Source: SAR116 cluster bacterium AG-321-A13
Lineage (GTDB): Bacteria; Pseudomonadota; Alphaproteobacteria; Puniceispirillales; Marisalimonadaceae
Length of the DNA stretch: 47,917 nucleotides
Direction of reading: 5' to 3'
Assembly: GCA_003283875.1 (NCBI GenBank)
Contig: QBXD01000007.1
Location: forward strand, 1 to 47,917
The notes under the pieces are model-generated. The model was given only the letters and a program-made list of their open reading frames with translations. It had not been told where the DNA came from and ran no database searches. The position numbers were made by a program, and so were the translations under genes. Below, one piece after another: positions 1 through 8,068 of the stretch. The first letter of the stretch is position 1. Every line of letters starts with the position of its first letter.

Positions 1-1
1 A

Positions 2-751
2 AGTAATAAAATTAAAGCCTATGATGCAATCGATAAAATTAGTGATAAGTGTAAATTTTTAATCACATCCTTACCTTCTGAGACTAGTTTAATAAATGTT
101 GCTAAATCACTGTCCAAAAATGATAAATTGATCATTATTGAAACCTCTACTTTGCCTTTAGATTGTAAGTTAGAAGCAAAAAATATTTTGCGAGAAAAGA
201 GCATAACAATTTTTGATGCTCCTTTATCAGGTAATAGGATAGCAGCTTTAGAGGGAAATCTATCTGCATATTTGAGTGGCTATAATAAAAATAAAAAGGA
301 AATTCAAAAAATTTTAGAAATTTTTTGTCAAAAAGTCACTGATGTTGGTGATTTTGGTAATGGGACAATTATGAAGTTGATTGGTAACATATTAAATTTA
401 GTACATAACGCAGTTTCAGCAGAGGTTATAGGATTGGGTATTAAATCTGGTCTAGATCCTAAAATAATCCACGATGCAATATCAGGTACATTCTCATCAT
501 CGGGAGTTTTTGAAAATAGAGGTAAATTAATGGTTGAAGAAGATTATGATAAAGAAGGCATGAATTTTTCAACTCCAATTAAAGATTCTGCTTTTATTAC
601 TGATTTATCTAAAAAATACATGATGCCATTACCAATCTATCAAGTAGCACTTCAATATTACTATGCTGCAGTTGCTCAAGGATATTTTAGTAAAGATGCT
701 GCATCTGTATTAAAAGCAATAGAGAATAACGCAAATATTAAAAGAAATTAA
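2..751 (+). CDS. 3-hydroxyisobutyrate dehydrogenase-like NAD(P) oxidoreductase, 5'-truncated
   Basis: This is a beta-hydroxyacid dehydrogenase, a family that oxidises 3-hydroxyisobutyrate or related hydroxyacids with NAD(P). The frame is open from base 2, so the gene is cut by the window edge. A TTG at 128 opens the longest start-to-stop ORF, but in-frame upstream codons encode a plausible Rossmann segment (KFLITSLPSETSLINVAKSL), so 128 is not the true start. Visible family signatures are the substrate-binding stretch DAPLSGNRIAALEGN and the catalytic block GNGTIMKLIGNILNLVHN, where the Lys and Asn are the usual active-site residues. The N-terminal GxGxMG dinucleotide motif must lie outside the window. 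It sits upstream of a TRAP operon on the same strand. A complete paralog lies at 5944-6819. The true substrate cannot be told from sequence. Confidence 0.88.
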   Translation, partial: SNKIKAYDAIDKISDKCKFLITSLPSETSLINVAKSLSKNDKLIIIETSTLPLDCKLEAKNILREKSITIFDAPLSGNRIAALEGNLSAYLSGYNKNKKEIQKILEIFCQKVTDVGDFGNGTIMKLIGNILNLVHNAVSAEVIGLGIKSGLDPKIIHDAISGTFSSSGVFENRGKLMVEEDYDKEGMNFSTPIKDSAFITDLSKKYMMPLPIYQVALQYYYAAVAQGYFSKDAASVLKAIENNANIKRN

Positions 752-752
752 A

Positions 753-1001
753 TTAATTTCTTAAATTATTCTGCCACAATTTATACAATTCTGTAAAATC
801 GTTGTTATCATAATTTTTGTTGACGTTTTTTAAAAGTTTATTCGTTAGTTGAATATAATTATTACTGTTTTTACTTTTATTTGAAATTGATTCAATCATA
901 TCTAAGTCTTTTTTTAAATTTTTTAAATATGAATTACCATCGAATTTATTATTAAGAATATGATTTGATAAGAGTGATACTATTATTAATAGTAAATACA
1001 A
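753..1001 (-). CDS. possible small protein with hydrophobic N-terminus, unrecognised
   Basis: An 82-codon open frame fills the whole gap between the dehydrogenase and the TRAP operon. It begins with TTG and a hydrophobic stretch (MYLLLIIVSLLSNHIL) that could be a signal anchor, followed by a hydrophilic Lys/Asn-rich tail with no recognised domain. Its stop codon lies one base beyond the stop of the converging upstream gene. This spacing recurs at several certain convergent pairs in this window and is the best argument that it is real. Against it are the TTG start, the lack of a clear Shine-Dalgarno sequence, the low-complexity composition, and a start almost touching the divergent TRAP gene. 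It could also be chance in AT-rich intergenic DNA. Confidence 0.35.
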   Translation of the reverse strand: MYLLLIIVSLLSNHILNNKFDGNSYLKNLKKDLDMIESISNKSKNSNNYIQLTNKLLKNVNKNYDNNDFTELYKLWQNNLRN

Positions 1002-1014
1002 TGTGAGGATTAAA

Positions 1015-1491
1015 TTGACTAACTTCTTAAAAAAAACACCTGAGTATTTACAATCAATTGCCGCTATATGGCTTATTCTTGTTGCCCTTACAATTTTTGC
1101 AGAAGTAACGTTTCGAAACTTAGGTATTTTTCTTGGTGCAGATCAAATTGTTCAAAATTCTGTACCTGCGATAGTTTTTTTACAAGTACCATTCGCTATC
1201 GCATCTGGAGCAATGTTGAGAACAACGCTTATTTATGATTTTTTTAAAAGTAGAGGCAAAAAAGTAATAAATATAATTTCTTATTTAATAGGAATAATGT
1301 TGTTCTTAGGTATAGCCGTTGGGGGTTGGACAGATATGATAAAAGGATGGGAAATCGGAGAGTATCAAGGTATAGGAGCAATTGAATTTCCAGTTTATCC
1401 TATAAGAACAGTAATAATTTTTTCTTCTATTATAGTTGTATTTATTTATTTATCTTTAATTTTCAAATCATTTTCATCAAAAAATAATTAA
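1015..1491 (+). CDS. dctQ: TRAP transporter small permease (DctQ family)
   Basis: This is the small membrane subunit of a tripartite ATP-independent periplasmic importer, which pairs with the large DctM subunit. Four hydrophobic segments are visible, and the stretch EVTFRNLGIFLGADQIVQNS between the first two is typical of the family. The frame could start at GTG 1003, but that codon has no Shine-Dalgarno. GAGG at 1005-1008 lies six bases before TTG 1015, giving a protein starting MTNFLKKTPEYLQS, so I chose 1015. About 158 residues is normal for the family. It is followed after 13 bases by the large permease and then by the binding protein, so it is the first gene of a three-gene operon. The substrate cannot be read from this subunit. 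Confidence 0.85.
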   Translation: MTNFLKKTPEYLQSIAAIWLILVALTIFAEVTFRNLGIFLGADQIVQNSVPAIVFLQVPFAIASGAMLRTTLIYDFFKSRGKKVINIISYLIGIMLFLGIAVGGWTDMIKGWEIGEYQGIGAIEFPVYPIRTVIIFSSIIVVFIYLSLIFKSFSSKNN

Positions 1492-1504
1492 TAAAGGCTA
1501 AAAA

Positions 1505-2821
1505 ATGGGTATAGATCTAGACACATTAATGATTTTGACTCTCATTGGAATGTTATTAGCAATATTTTCTGGCGTTCACATTGCCCTTGCTCTTGGAGCA
1601 ACAGCAATGATTGGGACATATTTTATATTCGAAGATATGTACATGGCTGCAAGTCAAGTAGGTGGAGCAGCTTATGAACTAATTCGTGATCATATATTTA
1701 TGACAATTCCTTTGTTTGTTTTAATGGGAGACTTCCTATCCCGGAGTGGAGCTGCAGGAGATTTGTATACATTAATTAATAAAGGTCTGAAAGGTGTCCC
1801 AGGCAGATTAGGAGTTGCAACAGTAACTGGTAATGCTGCATTTGCTGCTGTAACCGGAACATCCATAGCGTCAGCAGCAGCTTTTTCTAGGATTGCTTGG
1901 CCTGAGATGAAAAAAGCAGGTTATGATCAAAAGCTTGCCGTAGGTTCTATAGCGGGAAGTGCATGTTTAGGGATGTTAATACCCCCGAGTGTTTTATTAA
2001 TTGTTTGGGGAATTATAACTGAAGACTCAATAGGTAAACTTTTTGTTGCAGGCGTAATTCCTGGTATTATTTTATCTCTTATGTTTGCTTTTTATAACTT
2101 TTCGAAGGCTGTTATTGATCCAAAACTTGCTCCAGAACCTGACAGTATAGGCGATACAACTTCACTCACAACTAATCAGATTATTTCTGGTATGTCTATA
2201 GTTGGTCTCATTTTTGTTGTTCTTGGAGGCATATGGGGAGGTATATTTACACCAACAGAGGCTGCAGGAATGGGTGCACTTGCAAGCTTTTGCATTGCAA
2301 TTTTCAAGGGTATGAGGTGGAAAGGTATTGTAGAGTCGGTAATAGATGCTGGAAAAACTTCTGCTCCTATAATGATACTTTTAATTACCGCCGGAATGTA
2401 TTCAAGATTTCTATCATTGTCAGATATAGATTCAGTTATAGTTGATGCAATGACATCAGCGGGTCTAAATAGCATTATGATTTTGGTTATGATGGTTGTC
2501 ATTTGGTTAATATTAGGTATGTTGCTTGACTCCATCTCGATAATTTTACTGACTGTGCCTCTATTTATTTTACTTGCAGGTGACATGAATCCTTATGCTT
2601 TTGCAATTTTTGGAATTTTAGCAATAGAAGCAGGTTTACTTACACCACCTTTTGGTCTTATAGTTTACACAGTTAAGGGCGTGTTAGCCGCTGGCGGGGA
2701 TAATGTATCACTCGGATCAATATTTAAGGGTTCAATACCCTATTGGATAATGATGCTTATCGTAATGTTGTTAGTTGCATTTTTCCCAGCATTGGCTAGT
2801 TGGCCTACACAATTTGTTTAG
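1505..2821 (+). CDS. dctM: TRAP transporter large permease (DctM family)
   Basis: This is the ion-coupled transport subunit of the TRAP system, which moves the substrate delivered by the binding protein across the inner membrane. At 438 residues it has the usual family length and is hydrophobic throughout, with about a dozen membrane segments. Recognisable family stretches include FMTIPLFVLMGDFLSRSG near residue 70, the serine/alanine-rich loop TGTSIASAAAFSRIAWPEM, SACLGMLIPPSVLLIVWG, and IFTPTEAAGMGALASF in the second half. The near-symmetric repeat of such loops matches the inverted-repeat architecture of ion transporters. It lies between the small permease and the binding-protein gene, all on one strand. 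Confidence 0.95.
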   Translation: MGIDLDTLMILTLIGMLLAIFSGVHIALALGATAMIGTYFIFEDMYMAASQVGGAAYELIRDHIFMTIPLFVLMGDFLSRSGAAGDLYTLINKGLKGVPGRLGVATVTGNAAFAAVTGTSIASAAAFSRIAWPEMKKAGYDQKLAVGSIAGSACLGMLIPPSVLLIVWGIITEDSIGKLFVAGVIPGIILSLMFAFYNFSKAVIDPKLAPEPDSIGDTTSLTTNQIISGMSIVGLIFVVLGGIWGGIFTPTEAAGMGALASFCIAIFKGMRWKGIVESVIDAGKTSAPIMILLITAGMYSRFLSLSDIDSVIVDAMTSAGLNSIMILVMMVVIWLILGMLLDSISIILLTVPLFILLAGDMNPYAFAIFGILAIEAGLLTPPFGLIVYTVKGVLAAGGDNVSLGSIFKGSIPYWIMMLIVMLLVAFFPALASWPTQFV

Positions 2822-2858
2822 TAAAAACGTGGGGTTAAATACTAAACTTAACACTACC

Positions 2859-2866
2859 TAAGGAGG
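2859..2866 (+). promoter_or_regulatory. very strong Shine-Dalgarno for the TRAP binding protein
   Basis: The sequence TAAGGAGG, continuing as AAAACATG, gives a near-perfect ribosome binding site five to eight bases before the dctP start at 2872. It is one of the strongest in the window. This fits the need to make far more periplasmic binding protein than permease from one transcript. Confidence 0.8.
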
Positions 2867-2871
2867 AAAAC

Positions 2872-3972
2872 ATGATTAGGTATTTTAAAAAAGCTATACC
2901 ATTAAGCATACTAGCTTCTGGTATAATTGCATCTGCATCTATTGCAGATACATTTACATTAAGGGTTGGATCAGGTCATCCATCAAAGCCAACAGCTTAT
3001 GTTACTAATATGGAAAAAGTATTAGTTCCTAATATCAAAAAAAGAGTAGCTGCTGAAACAAGTCACAAAGTTAGAATTATCGAAGCATATGCAGGTAAGA
3101 TTGCTAAAGTTCATGAAACACTAGAAGCCGTTGAAAAAGGTCTTCTAGACATTGGTTCCTATTGTGTTTGTTTTGAAACTGCAAAACTATTACCTTGGAA
3201 CTTTGATTATTTTGTTCCTTTTACTACAACCAATTTAGAAACTAATTGGGCAGTTAAGCATAAAATACTTAAGCAATTTCCGCAGCTAACAAAAATGCTT
3301 GAAGATAAATACAATCAAAAATTCATAGCGATGCAAGGTTTTGATGACTACGGTCTTGGTACAGTAAAGCAATGGAATAAAGCAAGTGAACTTAAAGGTG
3401 TAAAAGTTATAGCTGCTGGACCAAACTTACCTTGGGTATCATTGTTTGGGTCTATTCCAGTTACATCCACACTTCCGACCATGTATAATGACTTGGCGAC
3501 TGGGGTTGCTAAAGGTGTTATTATTTTTCCATCAGCTCATGCTGGAGGATTTAAGTTTTATGAGCAAGCGCCTTATTGGAAAGTTATTGGTTTTGGAGCA
3601 ATGGCTCAAACAATCACAACTATTAACTTAGATACAATGAAAAAATTACCACCTGAAATAGTTAAGATAATTATGGAAGAGGCAGTAAATTATGAGAAAG
3701 CTGCTGTAAAAGATGGTCAACAAAGATACCAAAAAGGTCTTACAGATTTGGTTAAGCTAGGAAAGAAAAAAGGTATCAATGATGCAGTGACTTATTTACC
3801 TGTTTCTGAGCAAAAGATTTGGGCAGAAACTATTAAAGATTGGCCTAATTCAAGAGCAAAAGATATTACAAAAGATTATGGTATGGATGGTGCCGCTCTA
3901 ATGAATGCTTACATGGATGAAATGGAAAAAACAGGCCATAAATTTCCAGTACGTTTTAAAATTGGCGGATAA
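2872..3972 (+). CDS. dctP: TRAP transporter substrate-binding protein (DctP family)
   Basis: This is the periplasmic receptor that captures the solute for the DctQM permease. A Sec signal peptide is visible: a basic start, a hydrophobic core around residues 9-22, and a likely cleavage after SASIA. The mature protein begins TFTLRVGSGHPSKPTAYV, matching the first strand of DctP folds. Length (366) is typical. In most family members the stretch after ELKG reads K-(I/V)-R, and that Arg clamps the substrate carboxylate. Here the sequence is ELKGVKVIAAGPN with no Arg. A Cys-x-Cys in GSYCVCFET is also unusual. Both hint at an atypical ligand. It is the last gene of the operon, directly followed by a terminator. 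Confidence 0.93.
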   Translation: MIRYFKKAIPLSILASGIIASASIADTFTLRVGSGHPSKPTAYVTNMEKVLVPNIKKRVAAETSHKVRIIEAYAGKIAKVHETLEAVEKGLLDIGSYCVCFETAKLLPWNFDYFVPFTTTNLETNWAVKHKILKQFPQLTKMLEDKYNQKFIAMQGFDDYGLGTVKQWNKASELKGVKVIAAGPNLPWVSLFGSIPVTSTLPTMYNDLATGVAKGVIIFPSAHAGGFKFYEQAPYWKVIGFGAMAQTITTINLDTMKKLPPEIVKIIMEEAVNYEKAAVKDGQQRYQKGLTDLVKLGKKKGINDAVTYLPVSEQKIWAETIKDWPNSRAKDITKDYGMDGAALMNAYMDEMEKTGHKFPVRFKIGG

Positions 3973-3992
3973 TTAACTAAATACTTAACTAT

Positions 3993-4022
3993 AAAAGACG
4001 ACCAATTTGGTCGTCTTTTTTT
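3993..4022 (+). terminator. rho-independent terminator of the TRAP operon
   Basis: A GC-rich inverted repeat, GACGACCA / TGGTCGTC, with a three-base loop is flanked by A4 on the left and an unbroken T run on the right. It lies 20 bases after the dctP stop, so it should end the dctQMP transcript. Confidence 0.92.
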
Positions 4023-4034
4023 TAGGACTATTTT

Positions 4035-4268
4035 ATGAAAAAAGAAAATTTTATGCTGTATTTTTCAACTTTTATTTCTGGCGTATTAATTACTATGTTT
4101 ATAAGCGCTTTAGTAACTTATTTAGCTATTTCAGATATAAAAGTTTTTTTTGAAGTATGGCCAAAAAACTGGTTTTATGCAGCTTTAGTTGCTTTCCCTA
4201 CTATATTATTTGTAAGACCAATTTCAGTTAAAATATCTAATGAAGTTTCTAATTTTATTTATAAATAA
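4035..4268 (+). CDS. DUF2798 family small membrane protein
   Basis: A 77-residue protein with two predicted membrane helices, around residues 8-30 and 47-64, separated by a short loop (SDIKVFFEVWPKNWFYAAL). The pattern of helix, Trp-containing loop, and helix ending in a prolined LFVRPISVKI segment matches the DUF2798 family, for which no function is established. AGGA at 4024-4027 serves as ribosome binding site. It lies just past the TRAP terminator, so it needs its own promoter or read-through. Its stop is one base from the converging cyclase-family gene. Confidence 0.8.
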   Translation: MKKENFMLYFSTFISGVLITMFISALVTYLAISDIKVFFEVWPKNWFYAALVAFPTILFVRPISVKISNEVSNFIYK

Positions 4269-4269
4269 A

Positions 4270-5022
4270 TCAGTCCAGTATTCCTACAACCCTAACAAAA
4301 CCTGCTGATCCATTTTTAATTTTAAATGGAAATGCTGATATTGTAAAACCAAAATCTGGCAATTTATCTAAATTGGCTAATTTTTCAATATGTGAATAAC
4401 CCGTAACCATTCCAGCTCTATGGCCTTCCCAAATAAGTGATGCGTCTTTGGTTTCCTTATATTTTTCTGCGGTATGAACAAACGGCGCATCCCAACTCCA
4501 AGCATCAGTCCCAGTAACCCTTACTCCTTGATCAAGTAAAAAAAGTGTTGCTTCTTTTCCAATACCACAACCTTTCGATAAGAAATCATCTTGTCCGTAT
4601 CTTTCTCCTGCAGAAGTGTTAACTAAAACTATATCAAGTGGTTTTAAGGTATATTTAATTTTTTTTAATTCCGCACTTAAATCGTTTTTTGTTAAAACAT
4701 AACCGTCATCATAAGAGCGCAAATCTAACTTAACACCATCACTAAAACACCATTCTAATGGTATTTCATCTATTGTAACGGCTCTTTCTCCATTATTCAT
4801 GGTGGAATGATAATGATATGGGGCATCCATATGTGTGCCGTTATGTGTGCTAACAGTTATTGTTTCCATAGCCCAACCTTCGCCTCCCGGCAAATCTGAT
4901 TGTTTTAATCCAGGAAAAAAGCTTGTCATTTCCTCAGCTGTTTCTTGATGATGATGATATTTAACCTTCGGTAACATAAAGTCAGGATCAGATTTTATTC
5001 CCTGTTGCAAACTTACTGACAA
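4270..5022 (-). CDS. cyclase family hydrolase (kynurenine formamidase-like), start disrupted by A10 tract
   Basis: This is a metal-dependent hydrolase of the cyclase family (PF04199), whose members open amide, formamide or lactone-type bonds. The signature metal site HNGTHMDAPYHYH is complete, and the C-terminal ISAFPFKIKNGSAGFVRVVG is typical. The frame as given can only start at TTG 5020-5022 (MSVSLQQGIK). Family members normally begin with an IDLS strand, and in-frame codons just upstream encode exactly FIDLS, but an in-frame TGA at 5041-5043 blocks them. An ATG with a good Shine-Dalgarno (GAGGG) at 5042-5044 runs into ten A residues and is out of frame by one. Nine A residues would restore MKKKFIDLSVSLQQG. 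Last gene of the minus-strand operon with YciI-like, cupin and dehydrogenase genes. Confidence 0.87.
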   Translation of the reverse strand: MSVSLQQGIKSDPDFMLPKVKYHHHQETAEEMTSFFPGLKQSDLPGGEGWAMETITVSTHNGTHMDAPYHYHSTMNNGERAVTIDEIPLEWCFSDGVKLDLRSYDDGYVLTKNDLSAELKKIKYTLKPLDIVLVNTSAGERYGQDDFLSKGCGIGKEATLFLLDQGVRVTGTDAWSWDAPFVHTAEKYKETKDASLIWEGHRAGMVTGYSHIEKLANLDKLPDFGFTISAFPFKIKNGSAGFVRVVGILD

Positions 5023-5031
5023 ATCTATAAA

Positions 5032-5041
5032 TTTTTTTTTT
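5032..5041 (-). repeat. A10 homopolymer directly after a start codon
   Basis: Read on the minus strand, the sequence is ATG followed by ten A and then TTTATAGATTTG. The tract lies between a well-placed start codon and the cyclase-family reading frame and puts them out of phase by one base. It could be a contingency tract, a transcriptional slippage site or a sequencing error. Confidence 0.85.
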
Positions 5042-5051
5042 CATCACACCC

Positions 5052-5351
5052 TCAATTTAAATTATTAGACAAATTATCTACTCTCTTATTAAAAGGTGAA
5101 ATTGTAATTTCATCCCATACGCCAGCTTTATATATTGGATCATTAATCTGAAAATCTTTTATTTCTTGAATAGTTTCAGCTTCTACCATAAAAAAAGAAC
5201 CATTCATTATATCGCCTGCTTCATTAGTCAATGGACCAGATATAAGTGTTTTAATTGGATTCGTTGATAAATACTTTCTGTGTTCGTCAATTACATCCAT
5301 TCTTTTTTTAAAAGAATTTGGCTTATCTTTACATAATATAACCCAGATCAT
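5052..5351 (-). CDS. YciI-like family protein
   Basis: A 99-residue protein of the YciI fold (PF03795), a ferredoxin-like alpha/beta dimer found in many catabolic operons, mostly of unknown role. One characterised relative acts as a muconolactone-isomerase-like or dehydrochlorinating enzyme. The sequence starts MIWVILCKDKPNSFKKR, has the conserved EHRKYL helix with the His often regarded as catalytic, the GPL loop, and ends with the DPIYKAGVWDEITISPFNKR strand typical of the family. It is transcribed between the cupin (19 bases upstream) and the cyclase-family gene (7 bases to its likely ATG), so it probably works in the same pathway. Confidence 0.85.
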   Translation of the reverse strand: MIWVILCKDKPNSFKKRMDVIDEHRKYLSTNPIKTLISGPLTNEAGDIMNGSFFMVEAETIQEIKDFQINDPIYKAGVWDEITISPFNKRVDNLSNNLN

Positions 5352-5370
5352 TTCAAAACCTTAATGCTAT

Positions 5371-5934
5371 TTAGTTATTGGTAGTCTCAAATTGTTTTAT
5401 TCTTTCATATGCCAAATCTGTAAATTCAGCCTTGGGTGCATTTCCAGCAATAACTACAAGCAAGAGATGATCCTTATCATCTTCACCTTCTGTTACATTC
5501 ATAAAACGCCTAGAACAACCAGGTGGGAATGATATTACATCACATGGGCCTAGATCTACGTGCTCAAGTTCATCACCTTCATTCCACTCACATCTCCATT
5601 TGCCTGTTATTGGCATAAAAGTTTCATTAGTGTCATGATTATGCATCAAAGGACCCTTTCCAGGTTTACATCTACAAAAACCAAGATTAAAGCCTTCAGA
5701 TATATTTATAGCAGGCATCTGTGCATTATCATTACCAAGCGGTGATACGTGCTTGCTATCACCCTTTGGTGGCTCAAATCCAATAATATTAATTAACTCT
5801 CTAGTGCATTCTGGAAGTTTACTATCTGGCAAACCTAATTTAGAACCACTCTGATTGGAAAAAAATGCAATTCTTTTATCCATATCTTCTCTTGATAATG
5901 TTTTTATCTCTGGAAGTTTTGTTTCTGTTTTCAT
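5371..5934 (-). CDS. cupin domain protein
   Basis: A 187-residue protein with one cupin barrel in its second half. Cupin motif 1 is visible as GPLMHNHDTNETFMPITGKW, with the two His and the Glu that bind the metal. Motif 2 is DVISFPPGCSRRFMNV, where the usual final His is replaced by Phe, so the metal site would have three ligands. The first 75 residues have no assignable domain. GGGGATT precedes the ATG. It lies in an operon with a 3-HIBADH-like dehydrogenase, a YciI-like protein and a cyclase-family hydrolase, so a small-molecule catabolic enzyme such as a dioxygenase or isomerase is likely. The reaction cannot be named. Confidence 0.83.
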   Translation of the reverse strand: MKTETKLPEIKTLSREDMDKRIAFFSNQSGSKLGLPDSKLPECTRELINIIGFEPPKGDSKHVSPLGNDNAQMPAINISEGFNLGFCRCKPGKGPLMHNHDTNETFMPITGKWRCEWNEGDELEHVDLGPCDVISFPPGCSRRFMNVTEGEDDKDHLLLVVIAGNAPKAEFTDLAYERIKQFETTNN

Positions 5935-5943
5935 AATAATCCC

Positions 5944-6819
5944 CTATTTATTATTAATTTTTAGTTGTTCAAAAATTGCAGCAGTATCATATGTTATTGG
6001 AATATTATCTTTAGATTGATTATACAAAGCAGCAGCAGCGTCAAAAGTTGGAGAAATCATGCTATTATGTTTTAAAAAATTACTGATAACATCAATATCT
6101 TTTAAAAATATTCTCATAGAAGCAGTTGCAGGTTCATAATCTTCACTTATCATCAATGGCATCCTTTTATCCAGCATTACAGATGTTGCAGCTCCTTCAT
6201 TAAGTACTTCATAAATCTTTTGGCTATCTAGCCCCACCTTTTGGCCTAATAATAAAGCTTCTGCAGTTACTGTATTATGAACTGTTACTAATAGATTAGC
6301 TAAAATTTTAAACTTAATGCCGTTACCAAATTCACCAACAAAGATATTTTTCCTAGCAAAACTGTCAAAAATATCTTTACAGTCATCAATTATCTTTTCA
6401 CTTCCACTTGACATTACAACAAGATCTTTTGTTTTGGCTTGTGCTCCGGTACCACTCACAGGCGCATCTATAAAGAAAATATTTAGTTTTTCTAATTTAT
6501 TTTTGGCGTCTAATTTGTCTTCAAGAGATATTGTATTCATGTCAATAATGACTTTTGGATCTGTAAAATAATTACAATTTTCTATTTCATTTATAACATT
6601 ATGAAAAATAGGAACAGTTGGCAAACTTAATATAATCACATTGCTTTTTTCAAGTAAATCATTGATATTATTTAATAATATACCTCCATATAATGTAAAA
6701 GAACTCGAGTTTTTTTTATCTGGATCAATACCAAAAACTTTGAAATTATTTTCAAGTAAATGCTTTGCATATTCACCGCCCATAGCGCCAAGGCCTATTG
6801 AACCTATAATCTTTGACAA
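5944..6819 (-). CDS. 3-hydroxyisobutyrate dehydrogenase-like NAD(P) oxidoreductase
   Basis: A complete beta-hydroxyacid dehydrogenase of 291 residues. The Rossmann motif IGSIGLGAMGGEYAKHL lies at the N-terminus, with an Asp (FGIDPD) after the second strand that favours NAD. The substrate-binding stretch DAPVSGTGAQAKTKD sits near residue 115, and the catalytic block GNGIKFKILANLLVTVHN carries the active-site Lys. The start is TTG at 6817-6819, preceded by a purine-rich GGGGGAA ribosome binding site. No ATG upstream would preserve the family start. It is the first gene of a minus-strand operon (dehydrogenase, cupin, YciI, cyclase) and resembles the truncated gene at the window start. Possible substrates include 3-hydroxyisobutyrate, tartronate semialdehyde or a pathway-specific hydroxyacid. 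Confidence 0.92.
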   Translation of the reverse strand: MSKIIGSIGLGAMGGEYAKHLLENNFKVFGIDPDKKNSSSFTLYGGILLNNINDLLEKSNVIILSLPTVPIFHNVINEIENCNYFTDPKVIIDMNTISLEDKLDAKNKLEKLNIFFIDAPVSGTGAQAKTKDLVVMSSGSEKIIDDCKDIFDSFARKNIFVGEFGNGIKFKILANLLVTVHNTVTAEALLLGQKVGLDSQKIYEVLNEGAATSVMLDKRMPLMISEDYEPATASMRIFLKDIDVISNFLKHNSMISPTFDAAAALYNQSKDNIPITYDTAAIFEQLKINNK

Positions 6820-6962
6820 GGCAATTCCCCCAATTATCTTAATTTAACTTTACCTCAATATATAAGATAATTAAATCATACTTTCTGATAGACTTCATAA
6901 AAAATAATCATTTAATATTTTTTGATCAATATTTTATATTATAATTTTAAGGAGTTATTAAT

Positions 6963-8060
6963 ATGGAAATTGGTTTTTTTACTATGCCTATTCATCCGAT
7001 AGATAAAGACTATAAAAAAACTTTATCAGAAGATCGTGAAGCTTTTTTGTTAGCAGATAGAATAGGTTTTTCAGAAGCTTATTGTGGAGAGCATGTTACA
7101 GATTCAGCCGAAAATATTACCTCTAGTGCTCTTTTTATAGCATCTTTGGCAAGTGATACTAAAAATATACGTCTAGGAACTGGCACTGTAAATATGCCTA
7201 ACTCTCACCCTGCAGCTATTGCAGGTCAAATTGCAATGTTAGATCATATGCTTGATGGTCGTTTAAATTTTGGAATAAGTCCAGGCGGTCTTGCTTCAGA
7301 TGCTGAAGTGTTTGGAAACCTTGATAGAGACAGAAATGAGATGTTTGTTGAATGTATTGATATGGTTCTAGAAATTTGGAAAAGAGAAGCCCCTTATAAT
7401 ATCAAGGGAAAGTATTGGAATGTTTCTACTGAAAGAACTCAAATGACTGAAATTGGTCAAGGGATAATGCAAAAGCCTCTACAAAAACCATATCCTCCAA
7501 TTATTTGTACTGTTGTTGCTCCTTTTTCAAAGGGTCTAGTCGCCGCTGCTGCCCGTGGATGGCAACCTATATCTGCTAATTTCTTACTCCCCAAATGGGC
7601 TAAAACTCATTGGCCTAGCTATGTACAAGGCTGTGAACAAAGTGGATTAGAAGTAAATTCAAAAAATTGGAGAGTCGCAAAGTCAATTTTTGTTTGTGAA
7701 GATAGAAATAAAGCTAAAGAATATGCCCTAGGAAATGGCAGTCCTTATGTTTTTTATTATAAACAATTACTAACAAAAATGTTGAAACATGGAAGAGCTA
7801 ATTTATTTAAAGAAGATCAGGACATGTTTGATAGTGATTTAAAATTAGAGGATATATGTAACAAATTAATTTTATACGGTTCTGCTGATGAAGTTGCTGA
7901 CAAAATACTAGAATTTAGAGAAGAGGTTGGTGATTTTGGAACTTTGTTATATGCTGGTCATGATTGGGCAGATGTTGATTTAGCTAAAAAATCTATGGAG
8001 TTAATGGCTGAAAAAGTAATGCCTAAAATCAATGATAATATTAAGATTGCTGCTGAGTAG
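6963..8060 (+). CDS. LLM class flavin-dependent oxidoreductase
   Basis: A 365-residue luciferase-like monooxygenase, a TIM barrel using reduced FMN and oxygen to oxidise or cleave small organic molecules. Typical segments are MEIGFFTMPIHP, the EAYCGEHV helix, LASDTKNIRLGTGTVNMP around residues 75-85, and the LDGRLNFGISPGG turn that contacts flavin phosphate. The set resembles the limonene/pyrimidine (RutA) branch, but substrate assignment is not safe. AAGGAG at 6949-6954 fixes the ATG. It opens a plus-strand run with an alpha/beta hydrolase, VOC protein, cyclase-family hydrolase and FAD monooxygenase spaced 7-25 bases apart, most likely one operon. A separate flavin reductase, usually needed to supply reduced flavin, is not seen in the window. 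Confidence 0.92.
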   Translation: MEIGFFTMPIHPIDKDYKKTLSEDREAFLLADRIGFSEAYCGEHVTDSAENITSSALFIASLASDTKNIRLGTGTVNMPNSHPAAIAGQIAMLDHMLDGRLNFGISPGGLASDAEVFGNLDRDRNEMFVECIDMVLEIWKREAPYNIKGKYWNVSTERTQMTEIGQGIMQKPLQKPYPPIICTVVAPFSKGLVAAAARGWQPISANFLLPKWAKTHWPSYVQGCEQSGLEVNSKNWRVAKSIFVCEDRNKAKEYALGNGSPYVFYYKQLLTKMLKHGRANLFKEDQDMFDSDLKLEDICNKLILYGSADEVADKILEFREEVGDFGTLLYAGHDWADVDLAKKSMELMAEKVMPKINDNIKIAAE

Positions 8061-8068
8061 GATATATT

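Noticed and set aside
128-751. TTG at 128 as the start of the first dehydrogenase
   Set aside because: The frame stays open to base 2 and the upstream codons encode a family-like Rossmann strand, so the gene is cut by the window edge instead.
6911-6945. Promoter TTGATC...TATAAT before the luciferase-like gene
   Set aside because: The spacing between the two boxes is only 12 bases, and TATAAT would place the transcript start inside the Shine-Dalgarno.
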